From Pectobacterium brasiliense (GTDB taxonomy: Bacteria; Pseudomonadota; Gammaproteobacteria; Enterobacterales; Enterobacteriaceae), in NCBI RefSeq assembly GCF_013449685.1, contig NZ_JACDSF010000028.1:58827-122826 (forward strand): a stretch of 64,000 nt of DNA, in the 5' to 3' direction. The translations under genes and the position numbers were made by a program. This document shows, piece after piece, positions 52,553 through 62,451 of this stretch (its first letter is position 1; every line of letters begins with the position of its first letter). A model generated the notes under the pieces. That model was not told the DNA's origin. It saw nothing but the letters and a program-made list of their open reading frames with translations, and searched no databases.

Positions 52553-53194
52553 TTACTCGGCGGGTTTACGTAGCGCCGGGCTAAAATGCAGCATATCAAT
52601 AAAGGCATCCACCAGCGCAGGGGCTTCCTGATCGAGATCGAAACTTTCTGGCATAAATAGCCAGTTCTCCATCACACCAGAAAAATAGGCACGCAGGGCA
52701 ATTGCCGCACGACGAGGATGAATATCCTTTGGCAACATGCCCAGACGGATGCACTCACTCAGATTCTCTTCAATATCGACATAGCAGGAAAGATAGAGCT
52801 CTTTGCGCGCATTATACGATTGCAACATTTCACCGACAAACTCACATTTGTGAAAAACGATTTCCATAATAGAGCGCCAGTGCGTATCACTAACTGTCAA
52901 ACGCAGCATATAAATCAATAATTCACGCATCACACAGAGTGGATTATCAGGGAATTTTGTCTGATACTCTATTTCAAACTCACTGATCTTTGACTCTGCT
53001 AACGCCCAGATCTCATCAAAGATTTCGGCTTTGTTCTTAAAATGCCAATAAATAGCACCGCGGGTCACACCAGCAGCGGTGGCAATGTCAGACAATGAAG
53101 TCGCGGACACACCATGCTCAGAGAACACTCTTAACGCAGTATCCAGTATCTGTTGTCGGGTTTCCTGAGCCTGTTTTTTGGTTTTTCGTGCCAT
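52553..53194 (-). CDS. acrR: TetR-family repressor AcrR
   Basis: Local repressor of acrAB. The 213 residues start at ATG 53194 (MARKTKKQAQETRQQIL), like E. coli AcrR; the upstream in-frame extension is not conserved and would cover the promoter region. The TetR helix-turn-helix is at about 30-55 (SLSDIATAAGVTRGAIYWHFKNK) and the rest is a ligand-binding domain for drugs and bile-type compounds. It is divergent from acrA across the operator at 53246-53269. Confidence 0.94.
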   Translation of the reverse strand: MARKTKKQAQETRQQILDTALRVFSEHGVSATSLSDIATAAGVTRGAIYWHFKNKAEIFDEIWALAESKISEFEIEYQTKFPDNPLCVMRELLIYMLRLTVSDTHWRSIMEIVFHKCEFVGEMLQSYNARKELYLSCYVDIEENLSECIRLGMLPKDIHPRRAAIALRAYFSGVMENWLFMPESFDLDQEAPALVDAFIDMLHFSPALRKPAE

Positions 53195-53245
53195 GATAAT
53201 TTGGGTTTTCGTGCCATATCGCTGTATTTGAAGGAAAGTGAGATT

Positions 53246-53269
53246 TACATACATTCAAGTATGTATGTA
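53246..53269. promoter_or_regulatory. AcrR operator between acrR and acrA
   Basis: TACATACAT and ATGTATGTA separated by six bases, a 24-bp site with the same half-sites as the E. coli AcrR box (TACATACATT...AATGTATGTA). It lies between the divergent acrR and acrA starts, so AcrR can repress both. Confidence 0.93.
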
Positions 53270-53358
53270 ACATAGCATGAACATAAAACTATAGCAGCAA
53301 TGGGTTTTGAGCTTGTGATCCATTGGTCAATTTCAAATCGGACACTTGAGGTTTATCT

Positions 53359-54552
53359 ATGAACAAAAACAGAGGGCTAACGCCTCTGGCGGCAGTTCTG
53401 ATGCTTTCCGGCGGCTTAATGCTCGCAGGATGTGATAGCGGCAATAATCAGCAAGGCGGCGCACAGCAGCAAATGCCTGAAGTGGGTATTGTTACGTTAA
53501 AGACAGAAGCACTGAATGTCATGACCGAACTGCCGGGCCGCACAAGTGCTTACCGCATTGCTGAGGTTCGCCCACAGGTTGGCGGCATTATCCTCAAACG
53601 CAACTTCGTTGAAGGATCTGACGTTAAAGCTGGCGCATCGCTGTATCAAATCGATCCTGCGACATACCAAGCAAGCTACAACAGCGCCAAAGGTTCACTC
53701 GCTCAGGCTCAGGCTCAAGCAGAAATTGCCCGTTTGACCGTTAATCGCTATAAGCCGCTGCTGGGCACCAACTACGTCAGCAAGCAGGATTACGATCAGG
53801 CTGTCGCGACTTCTCGTCAAGCTGATGCCGCCGTTCAGGCTGCCAAAGCAGCAGTGGACACCGCACAAATCAATCTGGCTTACACCAAAGTTAATTCTCC
53901 AATCGAAGGCCGTGTAGGTAAATCAACGGTAACGGAAGGCGCATTAGTCGCAACTGGGCAAGCAACCGCATTAACGACCGTTCAACAGCTTGATCCGATT
54001 TATGTTGACGTCACGCAGTCCAGTAATGATTTCCTACAACTGAAGAAAGAGTTGGAAAACGGCACACTGAAACAAAGTGAAGGCAAAGCCAATGTCCGCC
54101 TGCTGCTGGAAAACGGTACTGAATATACTGAGGCAGGTACATTAGAGTTCTCCGATGTCACGGTCGATGAAACCACCGGTTCCATCACGCTACGTGCCAT
54201 TTTCCCTAATCCACAGCACAACCTCCTCCCCGGAATGTTTGTGCGCGCGCGTCTTGATTCCGGCGTTAACCCAACAGCCTTGTTAGTTCCACAGCAGGGT
54301 GTCACCCGCGATCCACGTGGCCAGGCCACGGCGATGGTGGTTGGAGAAGGCAACAAAGTAGAACCCCGTGCGCTGAAAACCAGTAAGGCCGTTGGTGACA
54401 AATGGTTGGTTACCGAAGGCCTGAAAGCGGGTGATCGCGTTATCGTCACTGGTCTGCAAAAAATCAGACCTGGTGCACAAGTGAAAACTAAAGAAGTCGC
54501 TCAAGAAAACCAGCAGGCGCAGCAAGCGTCAGCAGAACCCGCGAAGTCTTAA
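53359..54552 (+). CDS. acrA: Multidrug efflux periplasmic adaptor AcrA
   Basis: Membrane fusion protein linking AcrB to TolC. The 397 residues have a lipoprotein signal with lipobox LAGC (Cys25). The barrel-sandwich hybrid halves (VRPQVGGIILKRNFVEGSDV and INLAYTKVNSPIEGRVGKS) flank an alpha-helical hairpin (about 100-165, Gln/Ala rich), followed by the beta-barrel and membrane-proximal domains. It is 28 bp from acrB in the same operon. Confidence 0.96.
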   Translation: MNKNRGLTPLAAVLMLSGGLMLAGCDSGNNQQGGAQQQMPEVGIVTLKTEALNVMTELPGRTSAYRIAEVRPQVGGIILKRNFVEGSDVKAGASLYQIDPATYQASYNSAKGSLAQAQAQAEIARLTVNRYKPLLGTNYVSKQDYDQAVATSRQADAAVQAAKAAVDTAQINLAYTKVNSPIEGRVGKSTVTEGALVATGQATALTTVQQLDPIYVDVTQSSNDFLQLKKELENGTLKQSEGKANVRLLLENGTEYTEAGTLEFSDVTVDETTGSITLRAIFPNPQHNLLPGMFVRARLDSGVNPTALLVPQQGVTRDPRGQATAMVVGEGNKVEPRALKTSKAVGDKWLVTEGLKAGDRVIVTGLQKIRPGAQVKTKEVAQENQQAQQASAEPAKS

Positions 54553-54580
54553 GACGTTCTAACAGGAGCCGGTATAATTC

Positions 54581-57500
54581 ATGGCTAAGTTTTTTATAGA
54601 TCGACCCATTTTTGCATGGGTACTCGCCATCATGGTGATGCTGACGGGGTTGCTGGCAATTGTTAAATTACCGATTGCCCAATATCCAACGATCGCACCA
54701 CCCGCGATTGAAATAACAGCAAACTATCCAGGGGCCGATGCATCAACGCTGCAAGATTCCGTGACGCAAGTTATCGAACAGAATATGAACGGTATCGATA
54801 ATCTGATGTACATGTCATCAAGCAGTGACTCCTCAGGTACAGTACAGATTACGCTGACCTTTGATGCCGGTACGAATGCAGATATCGCGCAGGTTCAGGT
54901 GCAGAACAAACTGCAACTGGCTATGCCGCTGCTGCCGCAAGAAGTCCAGCAGCAAGGGGTTAACGTTCAGAAATCAAGTAGCAGCTTCCTTATGGTTGCC
55001 GCCTTCATCAGTGAAGACGGTAAAATGTCGCAGGAAGATATCGCCGACTACGTGGCCGCGAACGTTAAAGACCCAATCAGCCGTACATCTGGCGTAGGTG
55101 ATGCGCAGCTGTTTGGTTCCCAGTACGCGATGCGTATCTGGCTGGATCCGAACAAACTGAATAATTACCAGTTAACAGCCGGCGATGTTACCGCAGCGAT
55201 CCGAGTGCAAAACAACCAGATCGCCGCAGGGCAGTTGGGTGGCGCGCCACCGGTTCCCGGTCAGCAGTTAAACGCTTCGATCATTGCGCAGACCCGTCTT
55301 AATTCAGCAGAGGAGTTTTCTAAAATTCTGCTGAAGGTTAACGCTGATGGGTCTCAGGTTCGCCTTAAAGACGTTGCTCGCGTTGAGCTAGGTGCAGAAG
55401 GCTACGACGTTATAGCACGTTTCAATGGTAAGCCCGCTGCCGGTATCGGTATCAAATTGGCAACCGGTGCAAACGCGTTGGATACGGCAACCGCAGTAAA
55501 AAATGCACTGACGAAAGCGGAAGAGTTCTTCCCTGCAGGCTTGAAAGTCGTTTACCCGTACGATACAACCCCCTTCGTTAAGATCTCCATCAACGAAGTT
55601 GTGAAAACGCTGGTAGAAGCTATCGTACTGGTATTCTTGGTGATGTATCTGTTCTTGCAGAACTTCCGTGCCACGCTGATCCCAACCATTGCGGTGCCGG
55701 TCGTCTTGCTCGGGACGTTTGCGATCCTCTCAGCGTTTGGTTATTCCATTAACACCCTGACGATGTTCGCGATGGTTCTCGCCATCGGGCTTCTGGTGGA
55801 TGACGCCATTGTCGTCGTGGAAAACGTGGAACGTGTCATGGCGGAAGAAGGTCTACCGCCTAAAGAAGCGACCAAACGATCCATGGAGCAGATCCAGGGC
55901 GCGTTGGTCGGTATTGCACTGGTACTGTCCGCGGTATTCGTCCCGATGGCATTTACTGGTGGCTCCACAGGGGCAATCTACCGCCAGTTCTCCATCACAA
56001 TCGTATCTGCGATGGTGCTGTCGGTTCTGGTCGCGTTGGTTTTGACGCCAGCGCTTTGCGCAACACTGCTAAAACCGATTGCCAAAGGCGATCACGGTGA
56101 GAAGAAAGGCTTCTTCGGCTGGTTCAACCGACTGTTTGAGAAAAGCACACATCACTACACCGATAGCGTAGCAAATATTCTGCGTAGCACGGGCCGTTAT
56201 CTGGTCATCTATCTGCTGATTGTTGTCGGTCTGGCATTTCTGTTCTTACGTCTGCCGACATCCTTCCTGCCAGACGAAGATCAGGGGGTTCTCCTGAACA
56301 TCGTTCAGTTGCCTTCCGGTGCGACGCAGGAAAACACGCAGAAAATCATGGACAGAATGACGAACTACTATCTCGAGAATGAGAAAAGTAACGTCAAATC
56401 TGTATTTACGGTGTCGGGCTTCGGATTCTCTGGTCGTGGGCAGAATGTCGGTCTGGCCTTCGCCAGCCTGAGTGACTGGAGTGAACGAAGCGGCGCAGAA
56501 AATAAAGTTATGGCGATTGCCGGCCGAGCAAACGCGGCCTTTAGCCAGTATAAAGAAGCGATGGTTTTCGCCGTCAACCTTCCTGCGATTATCGAACTGG
56601 GTACTGCAACAGGTTTCGACTTCCAGTTGATTGACCAGGCTAACCTTGGGCATGCAAAACTGACGGAAGCACGTAACCAACTGCTAGGCATGGCGGCACA
56701 ACATCCTGATACGCTGGTACAAGTTCGTCCTAACGGGATGGAAGATACACCGCAGTTCCGTCTCGATATCGATCAGGAAAAAGCACAGGCGCTTGGTGTG
56801 TCACTGTCGGATATCAATTCAACATTGGCAACCACGCTGGGTGGTTCTTATGTAAATGACTTTATCGATCGCGGTCGCGTGAAGAAAGTTTACGTTCAGG
56901 CCGATGCGCCTTTCCGTATGTTGCCAGATGACATCAAAAACTGGTACATCCGCGGTAGCAACGGCCAAATGGTGCCATTCTCTGCATTCACGCAGAGCCA
57001 CTGGGAATATGGTTCACCGCGTCTGGAACGTTATAACGGCCAACCTTCCATGCAGATCCAAGGTGAAGCCGCGCCAGGTAAGAGTACCGGCGAAGCCATG
57101 GCATTGATGGAAAGTTTCGTGGCTCAGTTACCGCAAGGTATCGGCTACGAATGGACGGGTATGTCCTATCAAGAGCGGCTATCTGGCAACCAGGCACCTG
57201 CAATCTATGCCATTTCACTGATTGTCGTGTTCCTGTGTCTGGCAGCGCTTTATGAGAGCTGGTCAATACCATTCTCCGTCATGCTGGTTGTTCCATTGGG
57301 GATCATCGGTGCGTTAATTGCAGCGAATATGACAGGTCTTGAAAACGACGTTTACTTTAAGGTGGGCCTGCTGACAACCATAGGGCTATCGGCGAAGAAC
57401 GCCATATTGATTGTCGAATTTGCTAAAGATCTGATGGAAAAAGAAGGGAAAGGACTCATTGAAGCAACGCTTGATGCCGTTCGTATGCGTTTGCGTCCAA

Positions 57501-57709
57501 TCCTGATGACGTCACTTGCCTTTATCCTCGGTGTCATGCCGCTGGTTATCAGTAGTGGTGCAGGCTCCGGTGCACAGAACGCCGTTGGTACTGGCGTAAT
57601 GGGCGGGATGATTACAGCAACCGTGCTGGCTATCTTCTTCGTTCCGGTGTTCTTTGTTGTTGTCCGCCGCCGTTTTGGCAAGAAAGTAGACGAGACAACA
57701 GCGCACTAA
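54581..57709 (+). CDS. acrB: Multidrug efflux RND transporter AcrB
   Basis: Proton-driven inner-membrane pump exporting drugs, dyes, bile salts and plant antimicrobials through TolC. The 1042 residues have 12 TM helices and two large periplasmic loops. The proton-relay pair Asp-Asp is in [14 protein letters not shown] (about 407-408), and the relay Lys is in [13 protein letters not shown] (about 940). It is close in length to E. coli AcrB (1049). Confidence 0.97.
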   Translation: MAKFFIDRPIFAWVLAIMVMLTGLLAIVKLPIAQYPTIAPPAIEITANYPGADASTLQDSVTQVIEQNMNGIDNLMYMSSSSDSSGTVQITLTFDAGTNADIAQVQVQNKLQLAMPLLPQEVQQQGVNVQKSSSSFLMVAAFISEDGKMSQEDIADYVAANVKDPISRTSGVGDAQLFGSQYAMRIWLDPNKLNNYQLTAGDVTAAIRVQNNQIAAGQLGGAPPVPGQQLNASIIAQTRLNSAEEFSKILLKVNADGSQVRLKDVARVELGAEGYDVIARFNGKPAAGIGIKLATGANALDTATAVKNALTKAEEFFPAGLKVVYPYDTTPFVKISINEVVKTLVEAIVLVFLVMYLFLQNFRATLIPTIAVPVVLLGTFAILSAFGYSINTLTMFAMVLAIGLLVDDAIVVVENVERVMAEEGLPPKEATKRSMEQIQGALVGIALVLSAVFVPMAFTGGSTGAIYRQFSITIVSAMVLSVLVALVLTPALCATLLKPIAKGDHGEKKGFFGWFNRLFEKSTHHYTDSVANILRSTGRYLVIYLLIVVGLAFLFLRLPTSFLPDEDQGVLLNIVQLPSGATQENTQKIMDRMTNYYLENEKSNVKSVFTVSGFGFSGRGQNVGLAFASLSDWSERSGAENKVMAIAGRANAAFSQYKEAMVFAVNLPAIIELGTATGFDFQLIDQANLGHAKLTEARNQLLGMAAQHPDTLVQVRPNGMEDTPQFRLDIDQEKAQALGVSLSDINSTLATTLGGSYVNDFIDRGRVKKVYVQADAPFRMLPDDIKNWYIRGSNGQMVPFSAFTQSHWEYGSPRLERYNGQPSMQIQGEAAPGKSTGEAMALMESFVAQLPQGIGYEWTGMSYQERLSGNQAPAIYAISLIVVFLCLAALYESWSIPFSVMLVVPLGIIGALIAANMTGLENDVYFKVGLLTTIGLSAKNAILIVEFAKDLMEKEGKGLIEATLDAVRMRLRPILMTSLAFILGVMPLVISSGAGSGAQNAVGTGVMGGMITATVLAIFFVPVFFVVVRRRFGKKVDETTAH

Positions 57710-57736
57710 GGCTGAACATCCATCAATATCTCTCCT

Positions 57737-57762
57737 AAAAGGCCGCGCAAGCGGCCTTTTTT
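57737..57762 (+). terminator. Intrinsic terminator of acrAB
   Basis: Perfect 10-bp stem AAAAGGCCGC-gcaa-GCGGCCTTTT followed by more T residues, 28 bp after the acrB stop. Confidence 0.92.
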
Positions 57763-57909
57763 ACTTTCCTGCCCATCGCTCAGCGCATTCTCACCAAACG
57801 AGTACAGTACCGCTTACATCGTTATCCGACTCTATAGTGGCTTAGAGAATGCTGCAGCCTTGCAACAACATAATGGTTGATCCTGATGTCAAAAAAGCGC
57901 AACATAATA

Positions 57910-57932
57910 GATATGTTATAACATAACAAATG
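57910..57932. promoter_or_regulatory. Zur box upstream of rpmE2-rpmJ2
   Basis: GATATGTTATAACATAACAA and the next three bases fit the enterobacterial Zur consensus (GAAATGTTATA-N-TATAACATTTC) at 18 of 22 informative positions. It ends 8 bp before the rpmE2 ATG, so the bound repressor would block expression when zinc is sufficient. Confidence 0.82.
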
Positions 57933-57940
57933 AGGTAGCT

Positions 57941-58189
57941 ATGAAAGCAGGTATTCATCCTAACTATCGCACAGTGGTATTCCATGACACCAGCGCGGAT
58001 GTTTATTACAAAACGGGATCAACGATTAAAACCGATCGAACCATTGAGCTGGAGGGGTCCAGTTACCCTTACGTCATCATTGACGTTTCTTCGGCATCGC
58101 ATCCCTATTATACAGGGAAGCAAAAAGAATATTCCAAAGAAGGCAGTACTGCGCGCTTCCAGCAGCGCTTTGGCAACTTCTTCAAGTAA
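57941..58189 (+). CDS. rpmE2: Ribosomal protein bL31 type B (zinc-free)
   Basis: An 82-residue L31 paralogue ([20 protein letters not shown]). It lacks the zinc-binding CxxC motif of the type A protein, so it can replace L31 and release zinc under zinc limitation. GAGG lies seven bases before ATG 57941. Co-oriented with rpmJ2 17 bp downstream, and preceded by a Zur box. Confidence 0.95.
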   Translation: MKAGIHPNYRTVVFHDTSADVYYKTGSTIKTDRTIELEGSSYPYVIIDVSSASHPYYTGKQKEYSKEGSTARFQQRFGNFFK

Positions 58190-58206
58190 TCAGAGAGGGC
58201 TATAAA

Positions 58207-58350
58207 ATGCAGGTGCTTAGTTCGCTACGTTCAGCAAAGAATCGTCATAAGGATTGTATTGTGGTCCGCCGTCGCGGGCGAATTTACGTTATATGCAAAT
58301 CCAACCCGCGCTTTAAGGCCGTACAAGGCGGAAAAAAGAAAAAAGGTTAA
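58207..58350 (+). CDS. rpmJ2: Ribosomal protein bL36 type B (zinc-free)
   Basis: A 47-residue L36 paralogue ending [17 protein letters not shown]. It is like E. coli YkgO and lacks the CxxC...CxxxxH zinc ligands of the usual L36 (only isolated Cys17 and Cys30 remain). The start is ATG 58207, preceded by AGAGGG. It should be co-transcribed with rpmE2. Confidence 0.93.
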   Translation: MQVLSSLRSAKNRHKDCIVVRRRGRIYVICKSNPRFKAVQGGKKKKG

Positions 58351-58947
58351 TCGTTCTCGACTTCATCCCGATACAGTAGGTGTTATAGTGCTAACAAAAC
58401 TGCACGGGATGATTCGCATAAAAAAACTGCTGAAACAACAAGATAACGAGTGCCAAAAGCCCTTAAACACTGATCAGTCTCTTCGCATTCCTTCTGCCAT
58501 TTCTCATATTTTCAGATAAAAATAATTAAATAAGCCCCAGACGCGTTTATTCTATGCTCATTGTTACAACAAAAAATATTAGGATTAATCAAAATAAATA
58601 GCAGTGAAAACCTTACCTATTATCCGCGAATTTTACGAACGTTTTTGCTATAGTCATATATAGAATGACGTAACCGTAACCAACATGGTATAGCTATACT
58701 TAAGGTTAAGTCATGAGATGTTGGTATTTACGCCGACCCTATTTCTCGACATAGTAGATACTGGGAGGGACGATAATCACTGTTTTCTCATTCACTACAG
58801 AACAAATCACAATGGTTCAACGCCCTGTCTGCAACAACATGAATACGAAACAACGTTAACGTTTTATCTTGTAAGCTTCATCAGTCTACCTGTTTACCAG
58901 GTGTTAACCGCAGTAACACTGAATAACGGCTTAACGGAGGGATTGAT
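58351..58947. other. 600-bp AT-rich region before tomB
   Basis: Probably holds the tomB promoter and a long leader. Visible dyads are the perfect palindrome GTATAGCTATAC (58688-58699), ACTTAA-gg-TTAAGT (58698-58711) and AACGTTAACGTT near 58853. The high AT content would suit H-NS binding. Two open frames (58259-58519 and 58718-59026) have no family features; the first overlaps rpmJ2 in another frame. Confidence 0.5.
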
Positions 58948-59316
58948 ATGGATGAGTACACACCAAAACATTATGATATTGCCCAACTCAGATTCTTATG
59001 TGAGAATCTGTGTGACGAAAGCATAGCGACGTTAGGCGATAGCAGTCATGGCTGGGTCAATGATCCAACATCTGCGATCAATCTCCAATTAAATGAACTT
59101 ATTGAGCATATCGCTACGTTTATTCTCACATTTAAAATAAAATACCCTAACGAAAGTGAGCTTTCAGAGCAGGTTGAAAAGTATTTGGATGATACTTACG
59201 TCTTGTTTAGCAACTATGGTATTAATGATGCTGAACTACGGCGTTGGCAGAAGTCCAAAGCAAAATTATTCGGAATGTTCTCAGGGGAGAACATCTGTAC
59301 GCCTGCTAAAACTTAA
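58948..59316 (+). CDS. tomB: Hha toxicity modulator TomB
   Basis: A 122-residue protein beginning MDEYTPKHYDIAQLRFLC, with the family stretch DSSHGWVNDPTSAINLQLNELIEHIA. In E. coli it acts as antitoxin-like partner of Hha and influences biofilm formation. GGAGG lies seven bases before ATG 58948. It is followed by hha at 53 bp. Confidence 0.93.
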   Translation: MDEYTPKHYDIAQLRFLCENLCDESIATLGDSSHGWVNDPTSAINLQLNELIEHIATFILTFKIKYPNESELSEQVEKYLDDTYVLFSNYGINDAELRRWQKSKAKLFGMFSGENICTPAKT

Positions 59317-59369
59317 GTAATAATTTATTTATATTTTTTAACCACCAGGTACTGCTTGCATAGGCCATT

Positions 59370-59573
59370 ATGAAAAAAATCGACTATTTGATGCGTTTGC
59401 GTAAATGCACAACCATTGACACTCTCGAACGCGTTATTGAAAAAAATAAGTATGAACTCTCTAATGATGAACTGGAGATGTTCTTTTCCGCAGCCGATCA
59501 TCGTCTGGCAGAACTAACGATGAACAAACTCTACGACAAAGTCCCTACTGCAGTATGGCGATACGTTCGTTAA
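59370..59573 (+). CDS. hha: Haemolysin expression-modulating protein Hha
   Basis: A 67-residue member of the Hha/YmoA family ([20 protein letters not shown]...[20 protein letters not shown]). It binds H-NS and strengthens silencing of horizontally acquired and virulence genes. It is co-directional with tomB, the usual pairing, and followed by a terminator. Confidence 0.95.
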   Translation: MKKIDYLMRLRKCTTIDTLERVIEKNKYELSNDELEMFFSAADHRLAELTMNKLYDKVPTAVWRYVR

Positions 59574-59616
59574 TTCCTAACGAAACGCATACAAAAACTG
59601 ACATTAAATACACTGC

Positions 59617-59634
59617 GCCGATAATATTATCGGC
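59617..59634 (+). terminator. Intrinsic terminator of hha
   Basis: The 18-bp palindrome GCCGATAATATTATCGGC is followed by CTTTGTTTTT, 44 bp downstream of the hha stop. Confidence 0.85.
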
Positions 59635-60023
59635 CTTTGTTTTTATTATCTTTTTAACGTATTAATGGCGTAAGACTTGTAAAAAATTGTATTTTTTATA
59701 TTAAGTGAAAATGAATTCTTTCTCACATCTCACGCTTATTTTCCCGACACTCATCGTTTATAACAATCGCATCGATAGCATCGCTAATAGTATTCTCATG
59801 ATAAAAACAGGGGAGGTAATAATTACCGCAATTATTACTCGCCAGGTAAAGATACACGGTCATCCTCTCGAAGAAACAGCGATCGGTAAATGACACCTAT
59901 CGAGCAAAGAATGGCGGCTCAGCGTTTATGTATGTCAGACAACGGGTTTATGGCAGAAAATGTCGTTTATGTGCAGGAAATGAAGAGCAGTCTGGCGATG
60001 AAGCGGCTAACGAGGGCAGAAAT
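59635..60023. other. Gene-free stretch between hha and ffs
   Basis: About 390 bp where I see no supported gene. A short open frame at 59705-59893 has no ribosome site or family features. Confidence 0.5.
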
Positions 60024-60137
60024 GGTGGAGGCCCTGCCAGCTACATCCCGGCACACACGTCTCCTGCTGCGGCTGCTTCCTTCCGGACCTGACCGAATCC
60101 ACAGGTTAATGTTGCGGGAGAACCGACAGGGCCTCCA
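60024..60137 (-). ncRNA. ffs: 4.5S RNA, signal recognition particle RNA
   Basis: The minus strand reads as the bacterial SRP RNA. It has complementary ends (GGAGGCCCTG with CAGGGCCTCC), GGTTCTCCCGCAAC, the highly conserved apical domain GGTCAGGTCCGGAAGGAAGC, AGCAG, and then GTGTGCCGGGATGTAGCTGG. About 114 nt, the E. coli length. It binds Ffh to target membrane proteins. Exact ends are within a few bases. Confidence 0.95.
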
Positions 60138-60314
60138 TTGACGACTTTATAACGGCTTGCACATGATAATTGCAACGTGTCACAAAGCGGTGTGCATTAT
60201 CGGCGATGGGATAGGCAATTGCAAGCTAACACCGACTAACCGTTGTTTTCTTACTCACCCCCGCTGTGCCACTATGATGTTCAATCGATTCAGGAACAGC
60301 AGGAATATCCGCGG

Positions 60315-60635
60315 ATGTCAGAAGAAAACGATAATTTCCGCCAGCGCGTGTTTCAAATCGTCGCGGCAATCCCTTATGGAAAAATAGCGACCTATGGCGA
60401 CATCGCGCAGATGGCTGATTCACCCAGAGCATCCCGACAAGTCGGCGGAGTATTAAAACGTCTGCCGAAAGACAGCAAACTCCCCTGGCATCGGGTAATC
60501 AATCGTAAAGGCGAAATATCGCTGGTCGGCGGAGACTATGTGCGTCAAAAATCAGCACTACAGGCGGAGGGCATCATTTTCAATCGTCAGGGAAAAGTTG
60601 ATCTGGCGAAATATCGCTGGCAATACGCGCCATAA
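60315..60635 (+). CDS. atl: Alkyltransferase-like protein Atl (YbaZ)
   Basis: A DNA-binding paralogue of O6-alkylguanine-DNA alkyltransferase. The 106 residues contain the helix-turn-helix region SPRASRQVGGVLKRLP and the motif PWHRV, where Trp replaces the alkyl-accepting Cys of active enzymes. It is therefore expected to flag alkylated bases for nucleotide excision repair rather than repair them. ATG 60315 starts MSEENDNFRQRVFQIV; upstream in-frame codons lack support. Confidence 0.9.
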   Translation: MSEENDNFRQRVFQIVAAIPYGKIATYGDIAQMADSPRASRQVGGVLKRLPKDSKLPWHRVINRKGEISLVGGDYVRQKSALQAEGIIFNRQGKVDLAKYRWQYAP

Positions 60636-60645
60636 CGGCGCGTAT
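60623..60645. terminator. Hairpin between convergent atl and ybaY
   Basis: ATACGCGCC and GGCGCGTAT form a 9-bp perfect stem whose 5-nt loop contains the atl stop codon. There is no T-run. Confidence 0.5.
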
Positions 60646-60654
60646 CCAGATAAA

Positions 60655-61236
60655 TTACCAGATGGTCTGTGGTGCCATAGATGACGAGTCAGGCTGCCCC
60701 TGAAGCATATGAGGAGTCTGATTTGTCGGGTTAGACATCATTGATCCCTGATTTTTCGCGGGTAAGGGAACAGAAGCGACAGGTACCAGCACCAAATCGG
60801 CCTTATTTACCCCGTTGCTAATAACCGGCAAGACGTTCTCCGTCACCATCACGATACGATTATCGATCGCAACGGCTGCGCTGAGTAAGATACGCGCGTT
60901 GGGCTGAATATCGGCTGGGTTATACGGTAACTCGAATTGGAAAGGCGCCTGCTTTCCTTCTGTACGCGTCACGCGCTGAGTGATCACTTTTGAAGGTGCA
61001 TCTGCCAGCGATGCATCAGACACCGTAACGGTTAAAACGGCGTTGTGAGGGAGTGCAATGCGCTGACGAATATTCACCGTACCGGTTACCGCTGGCATTG
61101 CAACAGCCGGGCGCTGTGAAGAAACAGAGGTGACAGGTGCGCCAGTTTGAGGAGAAACGCCATAATCATTCCTCTGTGCACATGCAACCAGAGTCATCGA
61201 TAACGTGATACCGCCTAATATATGCCATAATTTCAT
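60655..61236 (-). CDS. ybaY: YbaY family lipoprotein (YscW-like)
   Basis: A 193-residue lipoprotein from ATG 61236 with a signal peptide and lipobox LVAC (ITLSMTLVACAQ). The rest is a YscW/META-like beta domain (GTVNIRQRIALPHNAVLTVTVSD, PFQFELPYNPADIQPNARILLSAAV), followed by a low-complexity tail. Related to E. coli YbaY; the function is unknown. It lies divergently from tesB. Confidence 0.88.
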   Translation of the reverse strand: MKLWHILGGITLSMTLVACAQRNDYGVSPQTGAPVTSVSSQRPAVAMPAVTGTVNIRQRIALPHNAVLTVTVSDASLADAPSKVITQRVTRTEGKQAPFQFELPYNPADIQPNARILLSAAVAIDNRIVMVTENVLPVISNGVNKADLVLVPVASVPLPAKNQGSMMSNPTNQTPHMLQGQPDSSSMAPQTIW

Positions 61237-61447
61237 TCGGTCAGTCTCCTTTATTATTGTCAGACTACCGGTATCGAAAACCGGCACTCATAAATAGTAT
61301 GATTCACCCAACACAATAATGATGGTGCAAAATTCTGATATTTTCCTGAAACCCACACATTCATTGCAGTAAAAACCCATAGAAAAACATTTTATACCTT
61401 AAAAACAAACAGATAATTATTTATTCACATCCATTGGGGCCGATACC

Positions 61448-62311
61448 ATGAGTCAATCATTACAACACCTTCTCGACCTCCTGCATTTAGAGAAACTCGA
61501 AGAAGGGCTATTTCGCGGGCAAAGCGATGACTTGGGGCTACGTCAGGTCTTTGGTGGGCAAGTCGTCGGCCAGGCGATGTCAGCCGCCAAACAGACTGTC
61601 CCCGTGGAGCGCAACATTCACTCTTTCCACAGCTACTTTTTACTACCCGGCGATAGCCAGAAACCGATTATTTATGACGTTGAAAACCTGCGCGATGGCA
61701 ACAGCTTCAGCGCCAGACGCGTTAGGGCAATCCAAAATGGCCGCCCTATTTTTTATATGACGGCCTCATTTCAAAGTCATGAAGAAGGGTTCGAGCACCA
61801 AAATGTGATGCCAAACGTCACACCGCCAGAAAATCTGAAATCCGAGCAGGAAATCGCACAAGACATGCAGCACCTTCTGCCGCCCCGCTTTCACGATAAA
61901 TTTATTCAGGCCAGCCCGATTGAGATACGCCCGGTTAAATTCCATAACCCACTAAAAGGCGAAGTAGACGAGCCGGTGCGACACGTCTGGTGTCGTGCCA
62001 GTAGCACGCTGCCAGACGATAAGCGTATTCACCAATATCTGCTCGGCTATACGTCTGACTGCAATTTCCTACTCACGGCTTTGCAGCCTCACGGCGTTGG
62101 CTTTTTGGAGCCGGGTATGCAGGTCGCTACCATCGATCACTCAATGTGGTTCCACCGTGATTTCCGGCTGGATGACTGGCTGTTATATACCGTAGAAAGC
62201 ACGTCTGCATCCGGTGCTCGTGGTTTCGTTCGTGGGCAATTCTATACTCGGGAAGGCGTGCTGGTTGCATCCAGCGTGCAGGAAGGCGTCATACGTCGTC
62301 GCCAGCCGTAA
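61448..62311 (+). CDS. tesB: Acyl-CoA thioesterase II TesB
   Basis: Double-hotdog thioesterase hydrolysing medium- and long-chain acyl-CoA. Its 287 residues match E. coli TesB (286). It has [23 protein letters not shown] near the N-terminus, [12 protein letters not shown], the catalytic Asp region [20 protein letters not shown] and the Gln in [11 protein letters not shown] near the end. Confidence 0.95.
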   Translation: MSQSLQHLLDLLHLEKLEEGLFRGQSDDLGLRQVFGGQVVGQAMSAAKQTVPVERNIHSFHSYFLLPGDSQKPIIYDVENLRDGNSFSARRVRAIQNGRPIFYMTASFQSHEEGFEHQNVMPNVTPPENLKSEQEIAQDMQHLLPPRFHDKFIQASPIEIRPVKFHNPLKGEVDEPVRHVWCRASSTLPDDKRIHQYLLGYTSDCNFLLTALQPHGVGFLEPGMQVATIDHSMWFHRDFRLDDWLLYTVESTSASGARGFVRGQFYTREGVLVASSVQEGVIRRRQP

Positions 62312-62382
62312 ACCTTGCGGCAGCCTCGAAACGTAAAAGACCACCTCATCTGGAGGGGGTTGGTTTAAGACTGATAATAAAA

Positions 62383-62415
62383 CAGGCGTGGAGTCTCCCC
62401 TCACGCCTGCTTACT
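62383..62415. terminator. Terminator between tesB and amtB
   Basis: CAGGCGTG (62383-62390) pairs with CACGCCTG (62402-62409). On the minus strand the stem is followed by TTTTATTA, so it mainly serves amtB; read-out from tesB may also stop here. Confidence 0.8.
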
Positions 62416-62451
62416 CTATTCTAACTATCTCAATGATTAATTTACGCGATC

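Noticed and set aside
58259..58519. An 86-codon frame after rpmE2
   Set aside because: Overlaps rpmJ2 in a different frame; rpmJ2 is the real gene.
59890..60141. An 83-codon plus-strand open frame
   Set aside because: It is read through the opposite strand of the 4.5S RNA gene.
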